Of a stretch of DNA of 64,000 nt, positions 43,254 through 51,800 are shown one piece after another; the stretch's first letter is position 1; every line of letters begins with the position of its first letter. The translations under genes were made by a program, and so were the position numbers. Source of the DNA: a virus. A model generated the notes under the pieces. The model made no database searches, was not told the DNA's origin, and was given only the letters and a program-made list of their open reading frames with translations. The stretch is from IMG/VR virus record IMGVR_UViG_3300042090_002370, positions 62,001 to 126,000 of that record; one strand, 5' to 3'.

Positions 43254-43619
43254 ATGGACAAGCTCAGCAATGCTCAGGCCGCAGAGGTCCTCTCTGATGC
43301 GGCGGCCTACATCCGGGCGCAAGGCGCACAGATCAACGATCTTACGGAGAAGCTCGCTGCGAGGGAGCGCCGTGACCGCGTAGAGAAGCTTGCGGGTACG
43401 ATGCACGCCAAAGGACTTGAGCTCGACATCTCTGCCGATGCTCTTGCTGACCGACTCGAGAAGACCGCAGCTGCCGGTAAGCTCGATGCGTACGAGCACG
43501 CCGTGGACCTCGTCGGTCCCGATATGGGAACGAAGCTCGCGCAGCTCACAAACGACGCGCCTGGGGATTCCTCCAGCGGGTCTGCTTTCGAATCGTACAT
43601 CGTCGGGACGGCAGGATAG
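43254..43619 (+). CDS. Small coiled-coil head protein
   Basis: 121 residues, predicted helical (QINDLTEKLAARERRDRVEK) with two more K-x-A sites (VEKLAGTM, LEKTAAAG) and a Ser/Gly-rich tail. Lies directly before the decoration-like and capsid genes. May be a scaffold component. Not recognised. Confidence 0.7.
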   Translation: MDKLSNAQAAEVLSDAAAYIRAQGAQINDLTEKLAARERRDRVEKLAGTMHAKGLELDISADALADRLEKTAAAGKLDAYEHAVDLVGPDMGTKLAQLTNDAPGDSSSGSAFESYIVGTAG

Positions 43620-43657
43620 ACCCGCCCATACCAAGGAACTCAAGGAGGAGCTAGATC

Positions 43658-44194
43658 ATGTCGACCCTGCAGAGAATCAACTTCACGCCCGTCTCGGACA
43701 TCCTTCCGATTCAGCGCCGTGACTTCGCGCTCAACGACCCGACGCTGTCGAACCCCACTAACCCGACCTGCATGGTCGACGGCGAGTGGTTTACTTTGAA
43801 CACGAGCTACCAAGCGGTTCGCGCTGCGCTCATTACCGGCACTGTAGGAACAACCTACGCGTCAGTCCGTTCCTTTCCGGTCTTCGCCGAGAAGGGCCGC
43901 TACGACATTCAGGCGATGTCGCTCACCAAGATCCCGCTCCTGTTCCGTGGGGACTACGAGTTCGACACGCGCATCTTCGATGCGAGCCTTGTCGTACACG
44001 GCGGTGCGGCCATTACTACCATCATGCAGCCCCTCAAGGTCGCGCTCATCAACTTCAGTGGGCGCAACTTCTCGGGCATCGTCGGGCACGGTACCCCCGG
44101 CGGCGGCGACGTCGACCCGATCATCGGGTACTGCACCAGGCTTCCGTCCAGTAACGGCGGTCAACTCCGGTTCATCTCGGGCTGGGCCTCGTAG
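43658..44194 (+). CDS. Probable capsid decoration or stabilising protein
   Basis: 178 residues, beta-rich (SVRSFPVFAEKGRYDIQAM, ITTIMQPLKVALINFSGRNF), preceded by GGAGGAG. It lies 35 bases before the major capsid gene, the usual place for a cement or decoration protein. No family motif is recognised. Confidence 0.6.
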   Translation: MSTLQRINFTPVSDILPIQRRDFALNDPTLSNPTNPTCMVDGEWFTLNTSYQAVRAALITGTVGTTYASVRSFPVFAEKGRYDIQAMSLTKIPLLFRGDYEFDTRIFDASLVVHGGAAITTIMQPLKVALINFSGRNFSGIVGHGTPGGGDVDPIIGYCTRLPSSNGGQLRFISGWAS

Positions 44195-44229
44195 ACCGGA
44201 ACCCAGAAGGAAGGAGAAAGGCAACCATC

Positions 44230-45354
44230 ATGAGTGTTCCGGCGCGAGTCCTGAACGAGCTTTTCACGCAGAAGCTCGGTTCGTCTGAGGGCAAAGAGAA
44301 GATGGCGGAGTACGGAGGTTCGTATATCCGCGACCGTCTGCGTGAGGTCTCTTACGCCCGCAAGGTCGTCCCACCGGAGCAGGTCACGCGCAGTGACTGC
44401 CAGCGCTCCGTCAACCACGACACCTTGGTCAAGATCGTGGATGTCGAGCCTCAGTCGAGGGCGCTCACGATGTCTTTCCGTGGTCAGCCCACGGCAAGAT
44501 TCATTCGTGGGCCCAAGGCGGAGATCGGTTTCTACACGATCTCGAGCGAGGTCTTCCAGAAGACTGAGCAGGAGCTTCTGGCCTATGAGATGCCCATCAC
44601 CAAGATCATCGAGGAGAACTCGGTGAAGGACATCCAGGAGGTCGAGGACCGTGAGTTCACGGTCTTCACCGAGGCGGCCGTACAGGCCCTTCAGGTGGTC
44701 GCAAACGGCGGTGTCGCAACGCCGCTCAACGCGACGACCATCCAGGCTGGTGGCGTTGTGGAGTTCTCGGTGCGTAAGGGCGAACTTGCTCGGACGCAGA
44801 CGAGCAACACATCCACCGTTTTCCCCATCCAGCGACCGGACCTCATCAACCTGTTCAAGCTCTTGGACGGGAACCGGTTGCGCTCGGAGCGCCTGCTGAT
44901 GACGGAGGCCGACTGGGACGACATCCTCCAGTGGACGGTCGAGGACTTGGGCGACAGGCTCCAATCGGAGACCGCCGTCGACGGCTACAAGTACAACACC
45001 CTGTTCGGGCGTTCGTACATTCGTACTGTGAAGACGGACATCCTGCGTCCAGGAAACGTCTACGTCTTTACGAAGCCGGAGTTCTTCGGGAAGTTCTACG
45101 TCCTGAACAACACGAAGTTCTACATCGACAAGATCGCCAACGTCATCACCTTCCAGGCCTGGGAGGATATCGGCATGGCGGTCATCAACATCGCAGCCGT
45201 TCGCAAGCTCGAGCTCTACTCGGCAGACGCGGACCCCACGACGAACGCCGACGGTCTCATCACGAGCTTCATCCCCGTGGTCGAGGACGCGCTCGGTGCG
45301 CCGAATAACCAGGTTGACAATGGCCTGGTTTTCCCTGGGATCACGCAGTACTAG
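44230..45354 (+). CDS. Major capsid protein
   Basis: 374 residues. Features of HK97-fold capsid proteins: N-terminal arm, EVFQKTEQELLAYEMPITK resembling the spine-helix/E-loop region, and the C-terminal half with YVFTKPEFFGKFYVL and WEDIGMAVINIAAVRKLEL. Strong AAGGAGAAAG before ATG. Followed by an intrinsic terminator and flanked by protease/scaffold-like genes and neck genes, the normal capsid position. No N-terminal delta domain, in keeping with separate scaffold genes. Confidence 0.85.
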   Translation: MSVPARVLNELFTQKLGSSEGKEKMAEYGGSYIRDRLREVSYARKVVPPEQVTRSDCQRSVNHDTLVKIVDVEPQSRALTMSFRGQPTARFIRGPKAEIGFYTISSEVFQKTEQELLAYEMPITKIIEENSVKDIQEVEDREFTVFTEAAVQALQVVANGGVATPLNATTIQAGGVVEFSVRKGELARTQTSNTSTVFPIQRPDLINLFKLLDGNRLRSERLLMTEADWDDILQWTVEDLGDRLQSETAVDGYKYNTLFGRSYIRTVKTDILRPGNVYVFTKPEFFGKFYVLNNTKFYIDKIANVITFQAWEDIGMAVINIAAVRKLELYSADADPTTNADGLITSFIPVVEDALGAPNNQVDNGLVFPGITQY

Positions 45355-45378
45355 CCGAAAGGCCGGTTGGCTAAGAGG

Positions 45379-45415
45379 AGGCGGCACTGGCTCACGCCGT
45401 GCCGCCTTCTTCGTT
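45379..45415 (+). terminator. Terminator after the capsid gene
   Basis: AGGCGGCAC (45379-45387) pairs with GTGCCGCCT (45399-45407), followed by TCTTCGTTTCT. Located 25 bases after the capsid stop and 18 before the next start signals. It may end or reduce transcription so that capsid mRNA is enriched. Confidence 0.75.
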
Positions 45416-45432
45416 TCTACTAGGAGGTTCTA

Positions 45433-46077
45433 ATGCAGGAGTACGTTATTCACAATGTGGCTCGAGCTCGCCACAACCGTACCGTACGTGCAGCTCTCCC
45501 GCAGAATCCGCGGATGAAGCAGTACGTAGGGGACGACAAGCGGCGCCTCATTCGCGGCCAGCCCATCCTCGTCACTGAGGAGATGGTGAAGAAGAATCTC
45601 GAAGAGCTTCGTGCGAAGCACGCGCAGCACATGATCGAAGTGCGGACGCGCGACGGCCGCCTCGTTGATCTCCAAACACTCGAGGCTGCGCCTATCGGTC
45701 CGGTGGAAACCAAGCCGCATCCGCTGCTCGACTCTGTAGCGAATGACAGGAACTTCCCGCTACCCGACGGCTACCGGTTCGTGCCCGAGCGCGGCGGAGA
45801 TGACGCAACCATGCCGCAGCTCGTACCAGCAGGCGAGAAGCCGGCACTCCTTCAAGGCGCCGAGTCGACTGAGCCCAATACTGCGATGGACGCAGTTGCA
45901 CCAGACGTCGTAGCAGCCGCTGATGCAGACGCACCTGAGCCTGAAGCCGCTGCAGGTAGCGACCCCGTCGACGCGGCCATTGCACGCGCCCAAGCCGAAG
46001 CCACAGATCCTGTTGCTATGGCGACGGAAGACGTATCCTCTGATGGTCAGAGGAAGGTTAGGAGGAATCGTCGATGA
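45433..46077 (+). CDS. Hypothetical structural protein
   Basis: 214 residues preceded by AGGAGG. The N-terminal half is basic and folded (RMKQYVGDDKRRLIRGQPIL), the C-terminal half Ala/Asp/Pro rich and acidic, ending in a basic tail (QRKVRRNRR). Overlaps the next gene by ATGA. First gene after the capsid terminator; probable head-tail joining or decoration role by position only. Confidence 0.72.
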   Translation: MQEYVIHNVARARHNRTVRAALPQNPRMKQYVGDDKRRLIRGQPILVTEEMVKKNLEELRAKHAQHMIEVRTRDGRLVDLQTLEAAPIGPVETKPHPLLDSVANDRNFPLPDGYRFVPERGGDDATMPQLVPAGEKPALLQGAESTEPNTAMDAVAPDVVAAADADAPEPEAAAGSDPVDAAIARAQAEATDPVAMATEDVSSDGQRKVRRNRR

Positions 46078-46385
46078 AGTTCTTTAACCTGACCGACGTT
46101 CGTACGAAAGCGCTCAAGCAGCACAAGCTGTTCAAGCAGGCCATCGTCGTTGCAGGCCAGCTCATCGAACCTGGTGGGTCCTTGGAGCTCAAGGAGGTGA
46201 CAGCGCACCAGCTCGCGGCCGCGCAGCACCTGGTGAAGGTGCATGCATTGGCGGTGGACGAGCTTCCACAGTTCTATCTTGACGCCAAGGGCTCGCCGGC
46301 GCTGCCTCCAGCGCCCTCGCCGCCACAGGCCCCCACTGCAACAGACACCACGCCGCCGGTGAGCAAGCGTAGCAAGGCCCTCTAG
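46074..46385 (+). CDS. Small hypothetical protein
   Basis: 103 residues. N-terminal about 70 residues are a small alpha/beta domain (KQAIVVAGQLIEPGGSLELK); the rest is Pro/Thr/Ala rich. Coupled to the previous gene by ATGA. Not recognised. Confidence 0.7.
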   Translation: MKFFNLTDVRTKALKQHKLFKQAIVVAGQLIEPGGSLELKEVTAHQLAAAQHLVKVHALAVDELPQFYLDAKGSPALPPAPSPPQAPTATDTTPPVSKRSKAL

Positions 46386-46388
46386 CCC

Positions 46389-46967
46389 ATGATGGGGTAT
46401 GGCGACCAGCACACCGGGCGCCTTCAAGGCATCCCGCACATGACGCCGGAGTTCCGGGCGTTCATCCAGTCCGTTCGTCTCTACATGCGCGACTTCGCGG
46501 AGTTGAATCGCATTGTTTCTGGGGAGGAGACGACCGACCGACAGATTGCCTGGTCGATGCTCGACGCCTTGGCAGACTTCAACGGCACGCCGCATCTCAC
46601 CTCGTACTCTTTCGAGGATCTGCTTCAGCAGCAGCAGCACGCGCTGCTACTCCGTATGACCGTGATCTCCATCGTTGAGTCGGTCGGCTTGCTGCAGACG
46701 CGCAACCATATCAACTATTCCAACGGCGGCATCAACGTCGGCGTGAACGACAAGACGCCGCTCCTCATGAAGTGGTTGCAGTATTATAAAAGCTATACCG
46801 ATCAGCTAAAGCAGCGCGTGAAAGTGGCGCTCAATATCGGGGGCATCCTTGGACCTTCACATCCTGGCGTTTTTTCGGAACTTTGGGCTGTAAATTCGAC
46901 CTACGCCGCCTACGTTTTGCCGCTGTTTTTCATGCTCCGTACCATTCATATGTTGCATTATCTCTAG
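46389..46967 (+). CDS. Neck/structural protein
   Basis: 192 residues, helical, with SVRLYMRDFAELNRIVSGEE and SNGGINVGVNDKTPLLMKWL, a pattern I associate with conserved phage neck or structural proteins but cannot name. From about residue 135 codons become A+T rich (TATTATAAA) and the last 15 residues (LPLFFMLRTIHMLHYL) are hydrophobic and unlike the rest, suggesting a recombined or altered C-terminus. Confidence 0.72.
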   Translation: MMGYGDQHTGRLQGIPHMTPEFRAFIQSVRLYMRDFAELNRIVSGEETTDRQIAWSMLDALADFNGTPHLTSYSFEDLLQQQQHALLLRMTVISIVESVGLLQTRNHINYSNGGINVGVNDKTPLLMKWLQYYKSYTDQLKQRVKVALNIGGILGPSHPGVFSELWAVNSTYAAYVLPLFFMLRTIHMLHYL

Positions 46968-47089
46968 GCCTCGAATCTACAATTGCGTTTTGGTGCGCAT
47001 GGCGCAGGCATTGTTCTTCGTTGTCGCTGCTGCGGATCTCAGGATGTGGAGGCAACTCCCATCGCTTCTCCTACTTCCCACTGACCGGG

Positions 47090-47130
47090 TAGACTGGGGC
47101 ATGCGCCCCAGCCCGCCTTTTTCTAGCTAC
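47090..47130 (+). promoter_or_regulatory. Terminator hairpin overlapping a TAGACT box
   Basis: The 180-base gap 46968-47148 holds GGTAGACT (47088-47095), a hairpin CTGGGGC/GCCCCAG (47094-47100 and 47105-47111) and TTTTTCTAGCTAC. The hairpin plus T5 looks like a rightward terminator with the shared AGCTAC tail. The TAGACT resembles the TANNNT boxes, so promoter and terminator signals overlap. Nothing else is seen in the gap. Confidence 0.55.
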
Positions 47131-47148
47131 GCATCGAGGAACTGAGCC

Positions 47149-47655
47149 ATGTCCATCAACCGACTTCGAAAGTTCCGTACCATCGATGAGGTACAGACGT
47201 TCCTCAACGGCGGCGTTTGGAGCGGTAGCAAGGTGTCTCAGGTTGGCCCGCCGAGTAACCAAGGTCCAGGCGTGTACGGTCTGGTTGGGTTGACTCTCAT
47301 CTTCGTCGGACCAGGGCCTACAGGTACGGTTACCTTCGTTGCGAGCTCTACCTCGAACCCGAATCCGCAGGTGCTGCTCTTCAGCGACATCAAGGCGCAG
47401 ATTCAAGCGGCCATTGCAACGCTGTCGGTAACGACGTTCGATGGCTACCTGAGCATTCAGGAAGTGACACCGACCAATGGAGTCACTGTCAGCAGCACCG
47501 GTACTGCGAACTCGGTACTCGGCTTCGATACCGCGAACAATACTGTGGGCAAGTATTACAAGCCCGCCGCTGCAGCGTCCCCACCAATTGCTCCGTACTG
47601 GGTCTGGTCGTATACGGACAACAACAATATGCACAACATCTACACCGTAGAGTAG
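47149..47655 (+). CDS. Virion protein with one sheath-type beta repeat
   Basis: 168 residues. Residues about 41-131 (LTLIFVGPGPTGTVTFVA, LFSDIKAQIQAAIATLS, GTANSVLGFDT) match the roughly 85-residue repeat found four times in the tail sheath and once in the 59883 protein: an NG/GPT-beta segment, an Ala-rich helix, and the closing GTAN-x-x-LG motif. Likely a tail or neck protein sharing this module. Confidence 0.7.
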   Translation: MSINRLRKFRTIDEVQTFLNGGVWSGSKVSQVGPPSNQGPGVYGLVGLTLIFVGPGPTGTVTFVASSTSNPNPQVLLFSDIKAQIQAAIATLSVTTFDGYLSIQEVTPTNGVTVSSTGTANSVLGFDTANNTVGKYYKPAAAASPPIAPYWVWSYTDNNNMHNIYTVE

Positions 47656-47663
47656 GAGTCGCC

Positions 47664-49097
47664 ATGGATTTCGAAGAGCAACTCCTGAACGGTATCCCGC
47701 ACGCTGAAGCTGCAGACTTCTTCTTGCGCATCCGCGGCAAGGACAAGACGGCCATGAGCGCTGTGGCCTTCGACTCGGCTGTAGCTCTCATGCCAGAGGC
47801 CGAACGCGCGGTGCTTATGAAGAGCGCCAGTGCTGTCCTACACAACATTCAGCTCCCCGGGGTCTTGAAGAAGGCCAATATGATGGGGGCCCCTCCCACT
47901 CCACTGCCGCCCGGCGGCCGCGGTCAGAACATGTCGCCGGCGATGCCAGCGCCACTTACGCCGACAGCGATGGGGCAGCAGAGCATGGCTCCTCCTGGTG
48001 GTATGGCTGGCGGTGGTATGAAGATGGGGGCAGCAGAGAAGAGCCCAGATGAAGTGGGCAAGGAGCGCGGCCGCGCTTCTGTCGCCGCCGAGTTCGAGAA
48101 GGAGAAGTACCATACGCACGAGAGTAATCGTAACCTCATCGGCCATCTTGGTGGCGCGGCTTTGGGCGCAGCCATCGGCCACAAGATGAATGGCAACGCG
48201 ACCTCGAAGGTGCTCTCCACGCTCGCGGGCTCTCATCTTGGCGGGCTCGCAGGTAAGCACTCGGGCCAGGAAGCAGACCGCAAGGAGTTCGATAAGAGCG
48301 CCGCTGCTTTCAAGACCGCGCTCGACGCTACGATGGGGCTCAATGGCCCCAAGCAACCTCAGCAGATGGCGCAGCAGGAAGAGCCGATGACGCAAGAGCC
48401 CGGGGCCCCGCCTGTTCCAGCAGGGCAGGAGGAGGGTGTCGAGCCGCGCATCCCACTCCCGGTGCAGCAGTTCCTCGAAGCTCAGCGGATGGGCGATCAG
48501 GCTGCTGAGCAGAGCCACGCGGACTTCTTGCGTGGGAAGCTCGAGGAGGCACGTGCCGCGCAGCAGCAAGCCCAGGAGGAGGCCGCTGCTCTACAGGAGC
48601 AGCAGGCGCAGCACGAGCAGCAGCAGATGGAGATTCAACAGCAGGTGCAGGACTCCATCCAGCAGGCGTCTGCAGCGCAGGACCAGGTGCTCCAGGAGCA
48701 GCAGGCCGCTGCGGCGATGCGCATGGCCTACCAGCAGCTTCGTGGGCAGGTTCTGCAGATCGCTTCTGCCGACCCACCGGCATTGAGCTCAGACGCCGCC
48801 GCCCTCTCGGCGGCTAGTACGGCGGCCGCTCCGCAGAGCGGGCCAGGCGCCTCAGGCCCACCTGAGCGCGGCCCTGCCGGCCAAGCGCCCAGCCCTGGTA
48901 CTCCCAATACGCCAGCGCCACTCGGCGACGAGACTGTCACCGACAAGGACGGTATCCAGCCCAATGAGCCCACGTTCAGCAATGCGTCGCCTACGACTTC
49001 GGTGGGTCAGAAGGAACCGCAGGGTGATGCGAAGACCCCACAGAAGGAGGTCTTGTCGCACTACCGCCCTTTAGACTTGAGAAAGCTGCTTCTCTGA
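47664..49097 (+). CDS. Gln-rich coiled-coil, glycine-zipper virion protein
   Basis: 477 residues. Helical N-terminus, Met/Pro/Gly-rich linker, a glycine zipper (about 150-195: LGGAALGAAIGHK, GSHLGGLAGKHSG), then a long Gln/Ala/Glu coiled coil (about 265-370) and a Pro/Ser/Thr-rich tail. Contains K-x-A sites (LMKSASAV, FDKSAAAFKTAL). Candidate internal or tail-tip protein. Not recognised. Confidence 0.7.
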   Translation: MDFEEQLLNGIPHAEAADFFLRIRGKDKTAMSAVAFDSAVALMPEAERAVLMKSASAVLHNIQLPGVLKKANMMGAPPTPLPPGGRGQNMSPAMPAPLTPTAMGQQSMAPPGGMAGGGMKMGAAEKSPDEVGKERGRASVAAEFEKEKYHTHESNRNLIGHLGGAALGAAIGHKMNGNATSKVLSTLAGSHLGGLAGKHSGQEADRKEFDKSAAAFKTALDATMGLNGPKQPQQMAQQEEPMTQEPGAPPVPAGQEEGVEPRIPLPVQQFLEAQRMGDQAAEQSHADFLRGKLEEARAAQQQAQEEAAALQEQQAQHEQQQMEIQQQVQDSIQQASAAQDQVLQEQQAAAAMRMAYQQLRGQVLQIASADPPALSSDAAALSAASTAAAPQSGPGASGPPERGPAGQAPSPGTPNTPAPLGDETVTDKDGIQPNEPTFSNASPTTSVGQKEPQGDAKTPQKEVLSHYRPLDLRKLLL

Positions 49098-49129
49098 GAA
49101 ACTACTTCTCTGAGATTGCGAGGAAGACT

Positions 49130-49480
49130 GTGCCGGTTCTTCCTCATGCAGCTATCGGAGCAGCGATGGGAGCTGGGATGGGGCTCGCTGAGGCAAAGAC
49201 CAGTAACGAACCATTGCGTCAGAAGATCGAGGCGCTCGAGGCACAACCAGAACGCGGTCTCAGAGGCACTCTGGACTTAGCGCAGGCACGTGCCAGGCAT
49301 ACGGTAGGTGAGTGGGCAGCAGAGCATCCTGGGGCAATGGTTGGTGCAGGCGCACTAAGCGGAGCGATGTTCGGTGCAAGGAAGGGGCCTGGTATAGTGA
49401 ACGAGGCAAACGCGTGGGCCGGGAAGGCCAAGAACCTCGGTAAGAACGTGAGTGAAATCTTTGGCAAGGGAGCGGCGTGA
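49130..49480 (+). CDS. Glycine-zipper protein, possible upstream CTG start
   Basis: 116 residues from GTG 49130 with GAGGA 5 bases upstream. The frame stays open upstream and reads LRNYFSEIARKTVPVL from a CTG at 49094 that overlaps the previous TGA (CTGA); this matches the N-terminal helix style of the 12484 protein (FRDELRKEA). Two glycine zippers (AAIGAAMGAGMGLA, AMVGAGALSGAMFGA) flank a helical middle. Probably a small membrane-active or packing virion protein. Confidence 0.65.
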   Translation: MPVLPHAAIGAAMGAGMGLAEAKTSNEPLRQKIEALEAQPERGLRGTLDLAQARARHTVGEWAAEHPGAMVGAGALSGAMFGARKGPGIVNEANAWAGKAKNLGKNVSEIFGKGAA

Positions 49481-50562
49481 TGCTCGACGAGTTTCTGGAT
49501 ACGGTTTACACGCACCAGGTTCGGAAGCAGGCCGAGTACGAAATGGTCGGCTTGCTCAAGGACATTCCGACCCTTGAGCTCAAGAAGCTCGCGGCCGGGA
49601 CACCCGTTGCCGAGCTCTACGAGAAGCAGGCCTTCGGTGACTGCGCCCCAAGCACTGACGACGCGCCGAAGACTTTCCTCGACAAGTTCAAGGACACGCC
49701 TCTCTTCGATGAGGCGCTAGCCCTTGAGCAGGAGAATCTGGAGGCCGAGGCCGCCAACATTCAGGCACGGATGCAGCGTCGAGGGGAGGACCAGTTGTAC
49801 CAGGTGCAGGACCAGATCCGTCTGAAGAAGCGTCTCCTCGAGCTGAAGCTGGCCAAGCTACAGGCGGGTGGTCAGGACCCGGCGGCTGCAGCTGGCGCGC
49901 CACCTCCCCCAGGCGAGCCAGCGCAAGGCGCCGGCGCTCCCGGCCCAGTACCAGCAGAGGGAGTACAAGATAGCTCGCAGGGGTTGGGCGGCGGCGTGGC
50001 GAAGTCGGCGAGCGTGAAGAAGACCGCTTCCGAGCTCGTTCAGTTCTCCGATGCCTTTGCTCGAGCGCTCGCTCGCGCAGACTTTGAGAAGGCAGCGCGT
50101 GTAGAGGTACTGCTCAAGACCGGGTCGGTTGCTGGTGAATTGATGGCCAAGAGCGCTGGTCTAGGTACTATGATCGGACAGTCACTGAACGGCGGTACGC
50201 TTGGACGCGCAGCTGGTTGGGCGTTGAAGCACCCTAGCGCAGCGGGTAGTATCGTAGGTGGAACAGTTGGAGCCGCCGGCGGTGCCCTTGCAGGCGGCCC
50301 GGAGCATCGACTCTCTGGAGCCATAGGTGGAGCAGCACTGGGCGCTGGTGTTGGTCATGCAGCAGGCGGAATCGGGTCTGGGATGCTGGCAGGGCAGGGT
50401 CTCGGACAGGCGGCCAAGAGCTACGGTGGGGGCGTTTTGCAGAAGGCCAAGGGCATGATGCCAGGCGCAGGTGCGGCGCCATCTGGGCCGGCACCCATTC
50501 GCAAGCGCAGGCCAGGCCAAGGCAACGCGCTGAGCATGCCCACCGTTCCAGACATGCGGTAG
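49480..50562 (+). CDS. Coiled-coil and glycine-zipper virion protein
   Basis: 360 residues; ATG 49480 overlaps the previous stop (TGATG). N-terminal helix with K-x-A sites (VRKQAEYEM, LKKLAAGT, YEKQAFGD), a coiled coil (about 80-130), a Pro/Gly linker, another K-x-A cluster (VAKSASVKKTASEL), and a long glycine zipper (about 245-325). Basic C-terminus. Same design as neighbours at 12484 and 47664; function unknown. Confidence 0.7.
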   Translation: MLDEFLDTVYTHQVRKQAEYEMVGLLKDIPTLELKKLAAGTPVAELYEKQAFGDCAPSTDDAPKTFLDKFKDTPLFDEALALEQENLEAEAANIQARMQRRGEDQLYQVQDQIRLKKRLLELKLAKLQAGGQDPAAAAGAPPPPGEPAQGAGAPGPVPAEGVQDSSQGLGGGVAKSASVKKTASELVQFSDAFARALARADFEKAARVEVLLKTGSVAGELMAKSAGLGTMIGQSLNGGTLGRAAGWALKHPSAAGSIVGGTVGAAGGALAGGPEHRLSGAIGGAALGAGVGHAAGGIGSGMLAGQGLGQAAKSYGGGVLQKAKGMMPGAGAAPSGPAPIRKRRPGQGNALSMPTVPDMR

Positions 50563-50568
50563 GCCCTC

Positions 50569-51465
50569 ATGGGCGTCCTCATCGACATTGTCGAGTTCCG
50601 GTGCCGCTCACTCGACGTCGACAAGAATGAGCTCTCGTGGCAGCTCGGCCCCACGAGCGAGGACATCCTCGACTACAACTTCCAGGTGCAGCGGAGCGAG
50701 TCTCCGAACGGGCCATGGGACATCCTGACGCCGCCGTTTCAGGATGAGTACGTCTACATCGATAAGGCCATCTACACGGGCGATCGGTGGAGGAAGTTCT
50801 ACTACCGCATATTTGTGACGCAGGTGCCGACGGGGGAGACGAAGTCCTTCGGCCCCGTATCTCAGGAGCCCGATGCCGACCTTGTAGCGCAGGAGCTGCG
50901 GCGTCACATGCAGCTGCTCTTCAAGGAGTTCGCTGGCCGGCGCTGCTGGGTTCTTCCGGTGCGCACATTCGGCCAGCGTTGTTCTTGTTTCAACCAGAAG
51001 CTCAAGATGCGGCAGCGATCAGGCTGCAAGCTTTGCTGGGACACGAGTTGGGTGCGTGGGTATCTCCACCCTATCGAGAGCTGGATTCAGGTCGACCCCT
51101 CGCCGAAGACGAAGCAGTTCACCAATGTTGGAGAGCAGGAGCAGTCGAACAGTACGATGCGGCTTGTGTGGTACCCGCCGCTCAAGCCGGATGACCTCAT
51201 CATCGAACCGGAGAACCGACGTTGGAAAGTCGTGCAGGTGAGCCAGACGGAGCAGGGTCGAGCGGCGGTGCACCAGGAGGTACAGATTCACGAGGTGCCA
51301 CCGAAAGACATCGAGTACGCGGTTCCTCTGATCCTTGACCGCGCGCTCAAGGACATCTGGTTCAACCCGAAGAGGAACTACACCAACCCGACGACCCTCG
51401 GTGATTTCCTAGACGCGGAGATGCCCGATATTATGAGGCTGTATACACCTTACCGGCCCGGATGA
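50569..51465 (+). CDS. Probable neck/head-completion protein with Cys cluster
   Basis: 298 residues. Residues about 1-90 resemble a fibronectin type III-like beta sandwich (YNFQVQRSESPNGPWDILT). Then CSCFNQ and SGCKLCWDTSW form a four-Cys cluster. The C-terminal domain is beta-rich with WYPPLKPDDLIIEPENRRW. Compact Cys clusters like this occur in phage neck proteins. Overlaps the following gene by 4 bases. Confidence 0.65.
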   Translation: MGVLIDIVEFRCRSLDVDKNELSWQLGPTSEDILDYNFQVQRSESPNGPWDILTPPFQDEYVYIDKAIYTGDRWRKFYYRIFVTQVPTGETKSFGPVSQEPDADLVAQELRRHMQLLFKEFAGRRCWVLPVRTFGQRCSCFNQKLKMRQRSGCKLCWDTSWVRGYLHPIESWIQVDPSPKTKQFTNVGEQEQSNSTMRLVWYPPLKPDDLIIEPENRRWKVVQVSQTEQGRAAVHQEVQIHEVPPKDIEYAVPLILDRALKDIWFNPKRNYTNPTTLGDFLDAEMPDIMRLYTPYRPG

Positions 51466-51800
51466 CCCCTACACTGTTTGCCTACCTGCCGAGAGAAGTA
51501 GCCGTCGCGCTCTGCAAGCTGGCCGAGGGTGCGCCGGTGCAGCCGCCACCTAGTAAGCCGTCGAACATCCTCAATGAAGCGCTGGGTATGGGTATTGGAA
51601 CGCTAGCTGGGCAGGGCGCTGCTAGTTTCGGAGAGGCAGCGTACAAGCACTTCAGCGGTGGCAAGTCGATACCTTTGAAGCATCTGATGTACGCTGCCCC
51701 TGTAGTTGGCGCTGGGCTTGGTCTTGCGTACAACATGGCGAAGGCGCACCAGCTGGAGGAAACACAACGTGCCGTCGAAGGTGCAAACAACAAGTCCTAG
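51462..51800 (+). CDS. Small glycine-zipper protein
   Basis: 112 residues. Small-residue hydrophobic stretches (GMGIGTLAGQGAASFGEA, APVVGAGLGLAYNMA) suggest two packed or membrane helices. Starts in an ATGA overlap with the neck gene and overlaps the next gene by 32 bases. Not recognised. Confidence 0.65.
   Translation: MTPTLFAYLPREVAVALCKLAEGAPVQPPPSKPSNILNEALGMGIGTLAGQGAASFGEAAYKHFSGGKSIPLKHLMYAAPVVGAGLGLAYNMAKAHQLEETQRAVEGANNKS

Noticed and set aside
44161-45387. 408-residue leftward frame opposite the major capsid gene
   Set aside because: Typical antisense shadow of a high G+C gene; the capsid frame has a strong start signal and the expected context.
47101-47145. 14-codon frame directly after the TAGACT box
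   Set aside because: It runs through the terminator hairpin and T-run and has no protein character; spacing to the box is 5, not 7.
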